Below, one piece after another: positions 1 to 11,253 of a DNA stretch of 64,000 nucleotides (the stretch's first letter is position 1; each line of letters opens with the position of its first letter). This DNA comes from Tausonia pullulans (Eukaryota; Basidiomycota; Tremellomycetes; Cystofilobasidiales; Mrakiaceae). Location of the stretch: the NCBI GenBank assembly GCA_951802195.1, contig OX637629.1:1-64000 (forward strand), in the 5' to 3' direction. Position numbers and translations under genes: made by a program. Under the pieces are notes generated by a model. That model had not been told where the DNA came from. It made no database searches and saw only the letters and a program-made list of their open reading frames with translations.

Positions 1-215
1 ACCTACCGACCCAACCTACCGACCCAACCTACCGACCCAACCTACCGACCCAACCTACCGACCCAACCTACCGACCCAACCTACCGACCCAACCTACCGA
101 CCCAACCTACCGACCCAACCTACCGACCCAACCTACCGACCCAACCTACCGACCCAACCGACCCAACCTACCGACCCAACCTACCGACCCAACCTACCGA
201 CCCAACCTACCGACC
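1..215. repeat. 13-bp minisatellite
   Basis: A tandem array of the 13-bp unit ACCTACCGACCCA, about 16 copies, runs from the window edge to about 215. It is near-perfect apart from one shortened unit around 155-170. It is not a fungal telomere motif (no TTAGGG-like unit). Open frames across it are only by-products of the repeat. The array may continue to the left of the window. Confidence 0.95.
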
Positions 216-712
216 CTCGAGCGGAAGGGAGGAGACGAGGGCGGTCGTCGTCGGTCGTGCGACCGGGTACGTGGAGAGAATCGACATCGAGCGGAAGACG
301 GCGGCGCCGACTCTGTGGAGTGGGTAAGAGAGGATGGTGGTACGAGTGAGGGAGATAGCAAGGGCCATGAGGCGGCAGGAGGAAGGAGAGTGGAGGTTTA
401 GAAGGGGAAAAAACGAGCGACAGAGGCTCAAGAAAAGATAACGAACAATTACGGCCAACGAAATGAAGTTCGCCGAATTCACGAGGCGACACCGAGCTTG
501 GTAATCCCCACAAACTCTGCTCCGCGTGTGGTTTGCAGACATCAAATTGACGATGCTTTGAAGGGCCGTGATTCGCCGCCATGTTGAAAGAGGGCTGATC
601 TCCTTAGACGCTAACGAGTCTACAGAATAGCGGGAATTCATAGAATGCTTCTTCGTACTTGCAAAGATCTGTCGTACACCACCAGCGACCCAGGAGGGAA
701 GAGGTGGGGGGT
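216..712. other. No convincing gene
   Basis: About 500 bases of unique-looking sequence between the minisatellite and an LTR remnant. Two overlapping minus-strand frames exist but show no family motifs, splice structure or recognisable domain. I see nothing supportable here. Confidence 0.5.
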
Positions 713-1066
713 GGTGTTAGGATTGGCCCAAGGATCAAGAGCAGAGGAGGATGGGTGAGTAGAGGGTCGTTGGCGACAGAGTGGACTGAGAGCAGCGGCG
801 AGTGATGGAGTGAAACTGAAGTGGTGGAGGTGACACGGGCTCCCTTCACGGTCTTGGGCAGGTTTGTCGGGTCCAAATGATAGTCAGAGTGTATAACCAA
901 ATCTACGATGAACTGAGCGTTTTATGGACGAGGGGTAAGAACAAGGGAGGGAGTGAGAAGGGTGAGAACACAAAGATTGTAGGGAAGATGTCGAATAAAA
1001 AGGGAGGAAAGGGTATTGAGACAGGGATTGTGAGCCAATGTGGCGAAACAATGGTCGAAGATGAGG
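713..1066 (-). mobile_element. Old solo LTR remnant, family B
   Basis: Read on the minus strand, this begins near the shared LTR interior and ends in the family 3' edge GGGCCAATCCTAACA. It shares the pyrimidine-rich body and the CATTTGGAYYCGACAAACC block with the other copies in the window. Its inner edge is degraded where it meets the next LTR. It is a broken, diverged copy of an LTR related to the chromovirus at 12079. Confidence 0.75.
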
Positions 1067-1068
1067 GT

Positions 1069-1352
1069 GTCAGGATCTCGCGGACTTGCCATGTCAGGAT
1101 CTTACGGGTTCACTACATAGGCTCCGCGCCTATGTGGCTGCAGAATCTCGCGGACCCGCCACCTCGGCTCTGCGTCTGTGTAGCATCGCCCTTATTTGCT
1201 CAGCTTCCATATTTTCAGGGACTCTTCAGCCACACTGTCCCACACTCTTTGTCTTCTGACCATTAGCCCATAAGACACTCAGTTCATCGTACTTTTGTTC
1301 TGTACTCTGACTACCATTTGGATTCGACAAACCAGTCAAGACATCGAAGCAA
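1069..1352 (+). mobile_element. Truncated LTR, family A/B
   Basis: A short LTR 5' edge is followed at 1090 by a second start, TGTCAGGATCTTACGGG, and about 260 bp of LTR body matching the 5' LTR at 12079. The 3' part is missing; a piece of repeat C follows directly at about 1350. This is a broken composite of at least two insertions. Confidence 0.75.
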
Positions 1353-1397
1353 GCTTGCATCCACATTGAACCCCAGGGCGAACCTTTGACCTTAACA
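1350..1397 (+). repeat. Fragment of repeat C (Copia-like LTR 3' edge)
   Basis: The stretch from AAGCTTGCATCCACATTG to CTTAACA matches the 3' end of the small LTR-like repeats at 40193, 47892 and 48838. Only about 48 bp remain, joined to the truncated family A/B LTR. Confidence 0.6.
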
Positions 1398-1589
1398 CTC
1401 CGGTGGCGATGAGCCTGTCGGTCGCAAGCCGACGACGGACATGTATTGCGGCATCCGCAGGGAGGGCACGTACGTCGGGTGGGTCGCGCAAGAAGCATAC
1501 ATTAGGCAGGAGTCTGGGCAAAGCAAGGGAACACGGTGGTACAGAGGGGAGGTGGACAAAGCAGAGCGGAGGGCAAGGAAAGGCGACCG

Positions 1590-2656
1590 TCAGACGAAGG
1601 CCTTGGCCAGGAACGGCGCGAGCTCCGTCTCCATCCAGTCGTACAGATTCTTGCCCTCCGTCGGGTCGGCCGCCTTGAGCTTGGTGGCCTTCTCCTGTCC
1701 GACAGGGACGTAGTAGGCGCCGCTCTTGATGTCCTTGCGAGGCGCCGTCGCTGCCCAGAGCTCGCTGTACGCACCCTGCTCCGGCGTGAGCGCCCAGAAA
1801 TAAGTGACAATATTGATGAAAGTCCGCTTGAGGAAGGAAAGCTCGCTGATGAGGTCCGTCTTGACAATACCTGAGAGAAGTGGCACAGACGGTGTCAGCT
1901 CGAGACGCCCTCGCGCGAGGAGAAGAGAGAGAAGTTGCAGGCGCACCAGGGTGAATGTTGGCTACAGTGATCGTGGGGAACCGGCGCGCGCATTCCTGGC
2001 CATAGACGAGGTTGCCGAACTTGGAGCGATCGTAGCCGGCGAGTCCGGCTCCGAGAGTGCCCTTTGCGTCGCTGCGCAGCTCGGAGAGCTCGAGGCCCGT
2101 CTTGCCTGTAGCGGTGTGAAGCTCGCTCGTGAGCGACACAAACCGCGGGTCGGCCGACTTGAGAAGCGTCGACAACAGCAACCGGAAGAAGAGCGCGTGG
2201 GCGACGACGTTGGTGCCAAATTGGATCTCGTAGCCGTCCTCGCTCTTGCCCGGAACGTCCATTATGCCAGCATTGGCGATGAGAACGTCCAGCCGGTCCG
2301 ACCGGGCGAGGAACGTCTCGACCGCCCGCTTGACCGATGCGAGCGACCCCTGGTCAGCCGCGATAAACGACACCGTCTGCGAGGAAGGGCATCGGGCAAT
2401 GAGGGCCTTGGCGCGAGCCTCGGACCGGCCCGTAAAATATATCGCCGCAGGGGGTGATGGGTGGTGGGCAAGTGCGAGGACCGCCTCGGCGCCGATGCCG
2501 CCGGTGCCTGTGCAGGAGGGGCGCGCAACCAGGGCGAGTTCAGTGGGCCGCCGCGCGCGCGAGCATGAGCCATCTAGCCGACTCACCGCCGGTGATGAGG
2601 AACACCTTGCCGGTCAGCGGGGCGGTCTCGTTGAGCTTAAAGTGGGAAACACGCAT
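1590..2656 (-). CDS. Short-chain dehydrogenase/reductase (retinol-dehydrogenase-like)
   Basis: A three-exon gene: 2656-2587, 2507-1947 and 1870-1590, giving 303 aa. Introns of 79 and 76 nt have GTGAGT/CAG and GTGCGC/CAG edges and keep phase. The N-terminal Rossmann motif TGGTGGIG spans the first junction, IANAG follows near residue 100, and the catalytic YDRSK lies near residue 195, so it should be a functional NAD(P)-dependent SDR. No signal peptide is seen. The start was chosen at MRVSHFKLNE because the first exon supplies the missing half of the glycine motif. It heads a set of redox genes beside sugar-transport and glycosidase genes; the substrate is unknown, but the long C-terminal part resembles retinol-dehydrogenase/WWOX-type reductases. 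Confidence 0.88.
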
Positions 2657-3170
2657 GGCTAGGCTAGTCGATATGGGCCGAGACTTGCGACTGAATGAGG
2701 AGCCAAGCCGGGCGTCAGCGAACAGGTGCGCGGCGGGTCGACAGGTCTGGCCAGCGCACTGACGAGGTCGCGAGGGCTGAGAGTGAGAGCAAGGGATGGC
2801 AAGAGAGAGACGGGAATGTCGTTGCGTCAGATCCCCGTCTCTGCTCGAGCCCAAGCCTCTTTTGAGGTGTTGAGATCAGTTGCCAGAACGCCTGACGGCG
2901 TGTTCGGGCTCGGGCATCTCCCTCCGGCTGGGCGCGAGCGATTGGTGAGACACGGGCGGCATCCAATTCTATGCCCGCCGCCTTGATTTGCTGATTGATG
3001 TTGTTTGCTGACTTATATGCCAGGCTGATTCATCCGCCGCCCGGGCCTTGTAGCTTCAGCTTAGGAGCATACAACAGCCTTGGCAACTATTTCTCATCTT
3101 CTTTCATCTTCTAACAACCACTCCCGCACAATCTCATCCGATCACCGACCCAGAATCTCTTACCCTCATA
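2657..3170. other. Intergenic, upstream of the first SDR
   Basis: Contains the promoter side of the minus-strand SDR. No gene, RNA or repeat is recognised before the foldback element at 3171. Confidence 0.5.
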
Positions 3171-3376
3171 GTGTCAGAATCACGCTCCTGTTTCGCTACA
3201 GGCTACTTAGTCTCATGCAATTGGGTCTCTTCAGATCCGATTTACTGTGAGGAATGGATTTCATGCTTTAACCATTTCGACACGTGTCCTAGTAAAAGGC
3301 ACTAAATCGGATCGGAAGAGACCCAATTGCATGAGACTAAGTAGCCTGTAGCGAAACAGGAGCGTGATCCTGACAC
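3171..3376. mobile_element. Foldback/MITE element with 74-bp inverted arms
   Basis: Arms 3171-3244 and 3303-3376 are inverted repeats of about 74 bp with two mismatches, starting GTGTCAGRATCACGCTCCTG. The 58-bp loop carries the palindrome GACACGTGTC. There is no coding capacity. A related copy lacking one arm lies at 10664-10760. This is a non-autonomous DNA element by structure; I see no clear target duplication, so the transposase family cannot be named. Confidence 0.8.
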
Positions 3377-3696
3377 ACAGCCACTTCCTCTCGCTCTCAC
3401 AGCGTGACCATCTCTACTTTCCAAGACTCCCTCCCGTCTCGCCGTCGTCGCTCGCGACCTCCCCGCCACTAAAAAGCACTCGATTTTAAGGTATTTTAGA
3501 GGGCATGGCTGAGAGATAAATGGACATGCACCTGCTTCTAACACTTAGAGCCATCCTGAGCCGCTCATCTTCGCCCGAAAGGAAGCGCGTCAAACGCAGT
3601 GGACGGGACGCAAGTCAATATTGGGATGGAGGGACGTTGGGATGATGCAAATAGACTTGAACAACTGGATCCCATACAGATCTAAGGACGCTAGAT

Positions 3697-5339
3697 CTAA
3701 GGAACTTCGATAAGAACTTTGCCTGCTGCTCTCTCGGAGGAAACCCGGTCATAGGCGGCTACAACTCCTTCCTTGTCAAACTTGTGTACGGAGTCGATCT
3801 GCAGTTTGATAGTTCCTGTATACAGCAGAAATTAATGGCATCAAGGGGGCCAGACGGGTGTAAGGAGGAGGGAGGGTCAGCTATCTCTTCCAAGCGTGCA
3901 TAAGGTCAAGAAAGAGCTCTTACCGTTCGCAGCCCATTCTCCCAGCCTGACAAGACCCTCCTTGGTCGGACGCATAAAATAAAACTTGAAAGACCTAGGA
4001 ACGCCTCCAAGGAAGCGGGGGAGGAGGATGGACGCGGCCAGGGATCCGGCCCACCGTACCATCCCGACAAGGCCCTTTGGCGGTGAACCGCCAATCGATA
4101 TATACTTGGCATCACGCGCGAGGTAGGTCTCAGCCTTACCGAAGAGATCGTGAGAGTTGCCAACGAGATCGAGGATCAAATCGAGCGGTGCGGCGGAGTG
4201 GTGCTCGGACAAGTACGCAGGGAGTGAGACGTTTTTGTAGTTCACGATCTATAATAGCAGTACAAAGTACCGATCAGCCTCAAAGCTACTAGGTTAGACA
4301 GGTGTCGAGTCTATGGACAAACCTCATCCGCACCGAGAGCCTTACAGGTGTCTGCGCTGGAGTCCGAGCAGGAAACGATGACAGTGGCGCCGACTTCCTT
4401 TGCGATCCCGATGGCAAGTCGTCCCACACTCGTTCCTCCTCCTGTGTAGCAAGATCAAGTGAAGCGTCAGGATAGGGGCCTGTTAGTGCACTCTGGGCCA
4501 GGAAACGAAGGAGATGACGCACCGTTGATGAAAACCTTTTGACCGGACTTGAGTCCCCCCTGTTCGAGCAGACCGCCGTACGCGGTCAATCCAACGAGGG
4601 GGAGGCCGGCTACGTCCTCAAAGCTCAAGCCCGCCGGCTTCTTCGTGAGATTTTCCTCCTGCACGAAATGGAATTCAGTGCTCCAATAAAAATTTGAAGG
4701 AAGAAGAAACTGAGGCAAGGCCGACCACGAAAGGTCGGGATCGTGACGCACTTTCACGACAGCGTACTGGCACAGCGCCCCGTTGCCTGTCTTCATGTTA
4801 AGTTCCGCAGGGATGATGCCGAAGACCTCGTCGCCCTCAGAGAATGCCGTTCCGTTGGAATTGACCACGACACCAGAGAGATCATACTCGACGACATCTG
4901 GTGGCCCATGTCGCATCAGAGATCAGCTCCTGTGGTGGGTGCCACGCTAGCAGACACAAACAGTAAGAGGAAGCCCAACTCACTTGGGACCTTCCGCATG
5001 AAACCTATGGGACGTTTCATGGTCTGGTGAGCCAACAGAGGGGGAGAAGTCAATTTGGTACAGGGCAAGAGTACGAAGAGCCCCTTATCGACAGGCCCTC
5101 CCCCTCCTCTCCTCTTGCTTCTCTTCCCCGTCGTCATTTCTTCATCTTTTCCTCTAAAGGGAACCAGTCCATACCTTGTATCCCACCGGGTTCAAGGCGA
5201 CATACCGAACCTTGACAATGAGTTCGCGCTCGGACGGCACGGGGATAGGGTACTGATTGTCGAGCTTGAGGACATCCTTGTAAGAGCCTCGGCCGGTCAT
5301 TAGCCAGGCCGAATGGGTAGCGGGAAGGCTGGCAGGCAT
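3697..5339 (-). CDS. Medium-chain dehydrogenase/reductase (quinone oxidoreductase/ToxD-like)
   Basis: Seven exons (5339-5175, 5023-4984, 4897-4752, 4658-4523, 4441-4323, 4248-3924, 3815-3697) give 349 aa with every junction in phase. The GroES-like N-terminal domain reads through ALNPVGYK and YDLSGVVV. The Rossmann domain begins after VFINGA with GGGTSVGRLAIGIAKEVGA, the usual nucleotide-binding signature, split by an 80-nt intron. The zinc-binding cysteines of classical alcohol dehydrogenases are absent, so it fits the zinc-independent enoyl reductase/quinone oxidoreductase branch. It is divergent from the SDR at 5842 and shares about 500 bp of upstream sequence with it, which suggests common control. 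Substrate unknown; cytosolic by lack of targeting signals. Confidence 0.88.
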
Positions 5340-5841
5340 GTTGGGCGCTATAGGACGGGAGAAAATGTGTTCAGGGTCTTGAGATGGCGATGAGGAGTCG
5401 TTTGAGTGTTGGGGAAAGGGAAGGGCGAGATATTTTCCTCCGCGACCTTGTTGACAGGGCGAGACAAAGCTCGGCCTTCCTAACCCAGGCTCTGACCTCC
5501 CTGCCCCTGCCAAAAACGCCGAAAGGCATCATCTGTCGAGCCTACCAACCTTGGCTAGCGGACAATACAAGATGCACATGGTCCCCTAGGTGTCACTCGA
5601 AGGTGACCGATCCAATGCCTGACTGACTCACCATTCTCTCGGCCTCGCGGCCTCGCAACGCCGAAAAACCGATGACACATGTGTCAGGTTATTAGCCCGA
5701 TTCGTCACATGATAAAGCGGACAGCTGATAATGCTCTTTAGACGTTTCTCATCCACTTCCACAAGCATACCGCTATCAAATCACCTCTACCCCAACGATC
5801 CCAAGAATTAACCTCAATTGCGTTAGCCGTTTCCCTCCGTC
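5340..5841. promoter_or_regulatory. Divergent intergenic region
   Basis: About 500 bp between the ATG of the minus-strand oxidoreductase and the ATG of the plus-strand SDR. It must hold both promoters. No specific operator was recognised. Confidence 0.5.
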
Positions 5842-6841
5842 ATGAGCAAGACCGTCTACTTCATCTCTGGCTCCTCTCGGTGAGGCTTGCTCTCTGGCAC
5901 TCTGGCTGTCGGCCTTTACATAGTACTTTTGCTAACACTTTACTGCTGGTTCGTGCAGCGGCATTGGTCTCGAGACGGTCCGTCAGATCGCTCGGCAGCC
6001 TGATGCCTTCATTATCGCTGCCGCCCGAAACCCCTCGGCGTCTAGTGAACTGCAGAAGATCATTGAAACGAGCCAGGGCAGGGTCGTTTCTGTGACCCTG
6101 GACGTGACGTCGGAGGACAGCATCTCAGTGCGTTCTCGATGCTCTCTCATGCGAGTCAAGGTTCAAACCGCGTTAATGTCATGCGGTTTGCGCGAGCAAT
6201 AGGCGGCTGTCAAAGCGACGTTGGAGGTGCCGTTTGTCAAGGAAAACAACCGTAGCATCGACGTTTTGTACAATGTCGCAGGCATCTCGTCCGGGGCGAA
6301 GACCGCGACCCAAGTCACTGCCGCCGGACTGCGTGCGGATATCGACACAAATTACATCGGCACCATCCTCACCACTTTGGCCTTCCTGCCGCTGCTTCAG
6401 TCCTCGCCCACTAAGGCTCCGGCCAAGGTTATCTACATGTCATCACTCCTGGGGTCCCACTCGCTCGTCTCATCGCTTGGCGGCTTCGCGAGCGTCATGC
6501 CAGGCTACTCGGCGTCCAAGTCAGCTGGCAACATGTGGTTTCAGAAGCTCGCGCTTGAGATCACCGGCGGTGCTCTTGCGCGGGAAGGCGGATGGATTGT
6601 CACAATGCTTCACCCCGGCTTGGTTGAAACCGACATGGGGAGAGGCCAAGGTGGGGTAAGTAGTTCGCGTCTCATCCTTTTCATGAATACGGCCCCACCG
6701 AGACGATCTAACAGAGTTTACACCTTACAATAGATTGAAGTGGAAGTGAGCGTCAGAGGAGTTCTCAAGGTCGTGGAGAACCTGAAGGAGAGCGACTCGG
6801 GATCTTTCTGGGACTACGAGGGCCAGCAACTAGCCTTTTGA
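5842..6841 (+). CDS. Short-chain dehydrogenase/reductase (C-factor/sniffer-like)
   Basis: Four exons (5842-5879, 5959-6127, 6203-6655, 6734-6841) give 255 aa. The glycine motif SGSSRGIG spans intron 1, so the first exon is only 38 nt. LDVTSED lies near residue 65, NVAG near residue 98 and the catalytic YSASKSAGN near residue 180. The protein is close to the usual SDR length with no extra domains. It sits between the divergent oxidoreductase and the sugar transporter, fitting a catabolic cluster. It could act on a sugar-derived or aglycone-derived carbonyl; this is inference from context. Confidence 0.88.
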
Positions 6842-7135
6842 AAAGCAGATCGTTGTTCTTTCTCTAGCTGGTCGTGATCGAGAACTTTGCGAAAATTCAT
6901 TACCTTGTGGGGGCAAAAGAACCAATACTATGCTCTTTTTCAACTCTTTTTTCGGTTCTCGGATCAAGGAAGAACCAATGAAGAGAGAGATTTGAAGAGA
7001 AATACAGGTCGAGATAAGGCATCAAAAATGGATATGGGCAAAACTAACCCGGGTCCCTCGCCATAAACATGACCCGTGCTTCTCTCGAGGATATTTGAAC
7101 GTCATTCGAGAAGAATTCTGTTTGATGCGAAGGCG
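6842..7135. other. Intergenic, SDR 3' region
   Basis: Short AT-richer spacer after the SDR. Nothing coding recognised before the dispersed repeat block. Confidence 0.4.
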
Positions 7136-7540
7136 GTCGCGGAGGCCGATGGCGACGAGGAGGCCGAAGGCGACGAGGAGGCCGACAGCTGAGACAATAG
7201 CGTTGGACCTGGGGATTTTCTACCGCGGCACCAGTTGCGATCGACGCTTGAAAGACTGAAAAAAGTTGCATTGATAAATGGTAGTGAACATCACTAAGCT
7301 GGTAAGATGCCGAGCTCGAGTTGTTGTCGGCAGGGCAGCGAGACTGCGCGCAGATGGCGTAGGGAAGGGGTGACTTTTGGCTGGTCTCGCCCTTTCGGAC
7401 GTTTCCTGAAGACTGAGGGCCGACGAGAACTTTCCACTCAGATCGCTCAGCGCTCAGCGTCTACTTAGATTGCTCCCACTCCATCGATCTCCCCACAATC
7501 CTCGGTGGAGCATTACCCCGTCTTCCGTAGGACCTACGGG
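7136..7540 (-). repeat. Dispersed repeat block D, copy 1
   Basis: About 355 bp, best from 7184 to 7535, match 29315-29690 closely, including GACAATAGCGTTGGACCTGG and the stretch ending CATTACCCCGTCTTCCGT. A weaker inverted copy lies at 52500-52750. A short GGCGACGAGGAGGCCGAA tandem sits at its left edge. Here it lies directly upstream of the sugar transporter, so it may contain or have replaced promoter sequence. No long ORF and no clear termini. Confidence 0.7.
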
Positions 7541-7638
7541 GTTTCCTTCTCTGAGAACCGTGATTTAATACTCACTTCCGCTTCTCTCTTCCTTCTTTCT
7601 TTCCTCGTACCACTACTTTGCTCCAATCCATCCTCACC

Positions 7639-10377
7639 ATGTCGAAGCCTGTGTCTTCCTTCGCCGGCGTTGCCAACAACACGAACCCTAAATGGTGGAA
7701 GGATCCTGGAATGCGCACTGGTGAGTTTTGGCAGCTCCTTGCTTTTTCCACCCACTTAAAAAAATATCCTCGCAGGCATGGGGCATATTTTCATCCTCTA
7801 CACTGCGATGTGAGCCTCATTATTCAATTCGCTAAAGTAGATTTGACGCTAAATTGTCTGCCTCGTTACAGCTATTCTCTCGGCTACGACGGATCGCTGT
7901 TGAATGGCTTGCAGGCGCTTCCTGCTTGGGGTAGCACCTTCAAACACCCTGCAGGGTATGATCTTGGGTTGATCGCGGCTGCCTACTACCTGTACGCGCT
8001 CTTTGTCAATTATGTGTCCCTTGCAAACGTTGACCTAGAAATTCCCGTAGCCCCAAGATCCCGGGTACATTTATCGCGGCATACCTTGCGGATCGCTTCG
8101 GACGCAAGTTTACTTTGGTGAGTTGCGCCCCAACAAACCCGTGCACGATTTTTCCAACTGACTAGTTTCAAAAATGTAGTATACCGCTGGAGTTCTGATG
8201 GTTGCCGGAGCCTTGATTGGAACCTTCAGTAACACACGAGCTCAACTTGTCGGTTCACGTGTCGTCCTTGGTATCGGGACAATATTCGGCAGTAAGAGCG
8301 GTCTGTCGTTGATTTCTCGGTTTATTGTGGATCGCTCAATATATTTTACAAATCAGATCTTACCGCGGCTTCGCTCGTCCCAGAAATCGCCCACCCACGA
8401 GTGCGACACATGGCTGGAGGTTTCCTTTTCACCACCTACAATGTACGCTTCAAAGCCTTTTCGCAGTCTACAACGTCAGCCCTAATGATGAAAACAGATT
8501 GGTTCTATTCTTTCTGCGTGGCTTACGTTCGCCATGGTCTACTGGCCGGGGACATCGTGGGCGTGGAGGTAAACTCTTGACCACCCAATCTTCTGGCTAT
8601 GGTAGAAGCAAGTTTCTAATGCAACTTCCCAGGGTCCCGACCTTGATTCAGGGTTTGGGTCCGGCTGTACTTCTTATCGGAGGCTGGTGCGTTCACAATC
8701 TTTAGTCTTGATCCACAGAGCTAAACTAATTTTTTGTTTTTGGGGGGTGGGGGCAGGTGGGTTCCTCAGTCTCCCAGTACGTAACCATAGATGCGCATGC
8801 ATGCTACACCGCCACTGACTATGTGAATTTTTCCAGGATGGCTCGTGCGCAAAGGTCGATCTGCCGAAGCACACGCTATTCTCGCAAAGTACCAGTGAGT
8901 TGCAATACATTTGCTTTATTGGAGGAATTGACATTGACAGCTTTCCAAAGTGCCAATGGAAAACTCGATGATGAGCTTGTTCTGCTGGAGATGCGCGAGA
9001 TTAAGACCGCCATCGAAATTGAGGACCAACTCAAGCAAAGCACCTACAAAGTCTTTGTGACTACCTCGTCCGGCCGTCGCCGGCTGTTCGTCATTGTCTT
9101 GTACGCCTCATACTTCCTATAAATATCCAGACTTTGCAGTTAACCAACCGCATTTTCTTAGAATCGGTGCCTGCACTCAGTACGTCTTGCTCCTGCATTA
9201 CTATGTCTCCCTCATCCTAGACTGACTCAATTCTGACTTCCCTTCCAGGCTCGCTGGAAACGGAATCGTCTCATTCTATTTGGGTAAGCACGATAGTGGT
9301 TGCCGACGAACGCGAGCACTGATATGTTAACTCTTGAACACAGCTCCTGTCCTTCGTCAAGTGGGAATCACCTCGCCGGCACAACAGGCGGGGATCAATG
9401 GAGGTGCGATGGCCCATTTATGTCTTTGATTACCACATACACAAATCTGAACTTTCGTCTCCAAAGGGAACCAAATTTTCAACTGGTTCGTTGGGATGAC
9501 AGCTGCCTCGCTGGTGGAGCGCGCCGGGCGACGTCGCCTCTTCCTCATCTCCCTCGTCTCCATGCTAGTCTGCTGTGAGGCATCCCGATAGATTTTGGGT
9601 CTGATCGAGACCCTTGCTGACTCTTCTGTCTTGCTCGAAATGATACAGTCAGCGTAATGACAGGCCTTTCCGGTAGCTACGCAAAGACTCATCACGCTTC
9701 CGTCGGCATTGCGGTTGTGCCCATGCTGTTCTTGTTTACCGGGTCGTACAATCTGGCTATGGGACCGGTACCTAGTCTTTACAGTAAGCTCAACCCACAC
9801 ACTCATTGGACGATCGAATTCTGATTTCTTGTTGTGTCGCCTAGTTCCCGAAATTTGTGAGCTGAGCAGTGAGCGAGCCAACCGTTTGAGTCACTGAACC
9901 CTCTTTGCGACTTTCAGCTCCTCTCGCCATGAGAGCCAAGTCCCTTGCTATTTTCTACTGCACCCAGAACTCCTTGGTTGCCTTCAGCAACTTTGTCAAC
10001 CCGATTGCACTTGGCGCCATAGCTTGGAAATGTGCGCCTTCCCGCTTCTTAAAGTTACTGCGTGTGCCCAAGAAGCTGACCCCCGCCCGGCTAGACTACT
10101 TCGTCTACATTGGATGCTTGTCGGTTTTCTTGGTGCTCTCTTACTTCACTTTCCGAGAAACCCGGTACTAAACCTCTTTTTAAGCGCCCTGGTTTTCAAC
10201 TCGCTAACCTCATGGCTGTGTTCCAGTGGTCTCACCGTCGAAGAGGCGGCGGCGGTCTACGAGGATGCGGAGACCAAGGAAGAAGTTATGGATCGCGAAG
10301 GGGCTCTTCGTTCTGTCGCGTTGGATTTCGACAAGCTGAGCAAGGCAGGCTCAATTGCGCACAAAGAGGAGGCCTAG
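7639..10377 (+). CDS. MFS sugar transporter, lactose-permease/hexose type, about 20 exons
   Basis: A sugar-porter family membrane protein that would import a sugar or glycoside across the plasma membrane. Starting at MSKPVSSFAG, successive exons read GMGHIFILYTA, YSLGYDGSLLNGLQ, PKIPGTFIAAYLADRFGRK, a central cytoplasmic stretch (SANGKLDDELVLLEMREIK), GNGIVSFYLAPVLRQVGI and PEISPLAMRAKSLAIF, all signatures of the family. About 19 introns of 45-110 nt split it, some leaving exons of only 12-20 nt. The tail ends KAGSIAHKEEA. Its place between the oxidoreductases and the rhamnosidase/glucosidase genes suggests it takes up a glycoside or the sugar released from it. Individual splice sites were placed by eye; the outer limits are firm. 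Confidence 0.85.
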
Positions 10378-10407
10378 CTCTCGTTGTGGAGTCTGCGCCC
10401 ACTCCCC

Positions 10408-10433
10408 TCGCCCCCCCCCCCCCCCCCCCCCCC
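10408..10433. repeat. Poly-C tract
   Basis: A run of about 26 C residues just after the transporter stop. A likely length-variable, sequencing-prone homopolymer. Confidence 0.9.
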
Positions 10434-10663
10434 AAACAGAAATGGCTCCATAGTATGAAATTCATTTGTTAGCACTGTTACTCTACCGGTGCAAACCAGC
10501 CTGCATTGGATATTTGGTGCGGCTCGATCATGGTCGCTTCGTCGACTGTGGAGAAAAGATACATTGAAAGGCGTAAACAGACGGAATGTTGAATGACATT
10601 GGTTTTGACTCAACTCGTGGTCTCACAAGACACGGCTTTTGAGTGTGCGTGAAAACGAGGTGT

Positions 10664-10760
10664 AAGTCTCATGCAATCGGGTCATTCGCGATCCGATTTA
10701 GTGCCTTCTACTAGGACACGTGTCGAAATGGTTAAAGCATGAAATCTGTTCCTCACATTC
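10664..10760 (-). mobile_element. Partial foldback/MITE copy
   Basis: About 97 bp match, in reverse orientation, one inner arm and the loop of the element at 3171, including the GACACGTGTC palindrome. The outer arm sequence is missing. Confidence 0.7.
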
Positions 10761-10892
10761 CTCGCCAGCTCTCGATAATGAACCACCTCCGTTTGACTCT
10801 TGCTGTATGTCGACAGTCCAGCCATGAAAACAAAGGCAGAGAAAGTGTAAGAACCAACGAACAACAGAACGGGAGAAAAGAGGCGAAAGTAG

Positions 10893-11253
10893 TGTTAGGA
10901 TTGGCCCAAGGGTCAAGGGCGGAGGAGGCTGAGTGAGGGGAGGGGCGTCGATGGAACAGTCGACTAAGGGCTGGTAGTGACACAGGCTCGCTTGGGGTCT
11001 TGGGCAGGTTTATCGTATCCAAATGATAGTCAGAGTGTAGAACAAAGGGTACGATGAACTAAGCGTCTTATGGACTAAAGGGAAATAAACAAAGAGTGTG
11101 GGACAGTGTGGCTGAAGAGTGACCGAAGGTGCGGGAGCCAAGTAAGTAAGGGGGATCGATGTACGCAAGCGCGGAGCCAAGGTGGCGGGTCCGCGAGAAC
11201 CTGACGGCAACATAGGCGCGGAGCCCATGTGGTAAATCTGCGAGATCCTGACA
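10893..11253 (-). mobile_element. Solo LTR, family A
   Basis: A 361-bp LTR with TG..CA edges (minus strand), matching the LTRs of the chromovirus at 12079 over its length. It is flanked on both sides by AGTAG, a 5-bp target duplication, so it is a complete solo LTR left by recombination of an inserted element. It lies between the sugar transporter and the rhamnosidase gene. Confidence 0.9.

Noticed and set aside
1-215. Telomere or CRISPR-like array
   Set aside because: The 13-bp units are directly tandem with no spacers and do not match known fungal telomere repeats.
207-900. Overlapping minus-strand frames of 98-144 aa near the left edge
   Set aside because: They overlap the minisatellite and an LTR remnant and have no domain or splice support.
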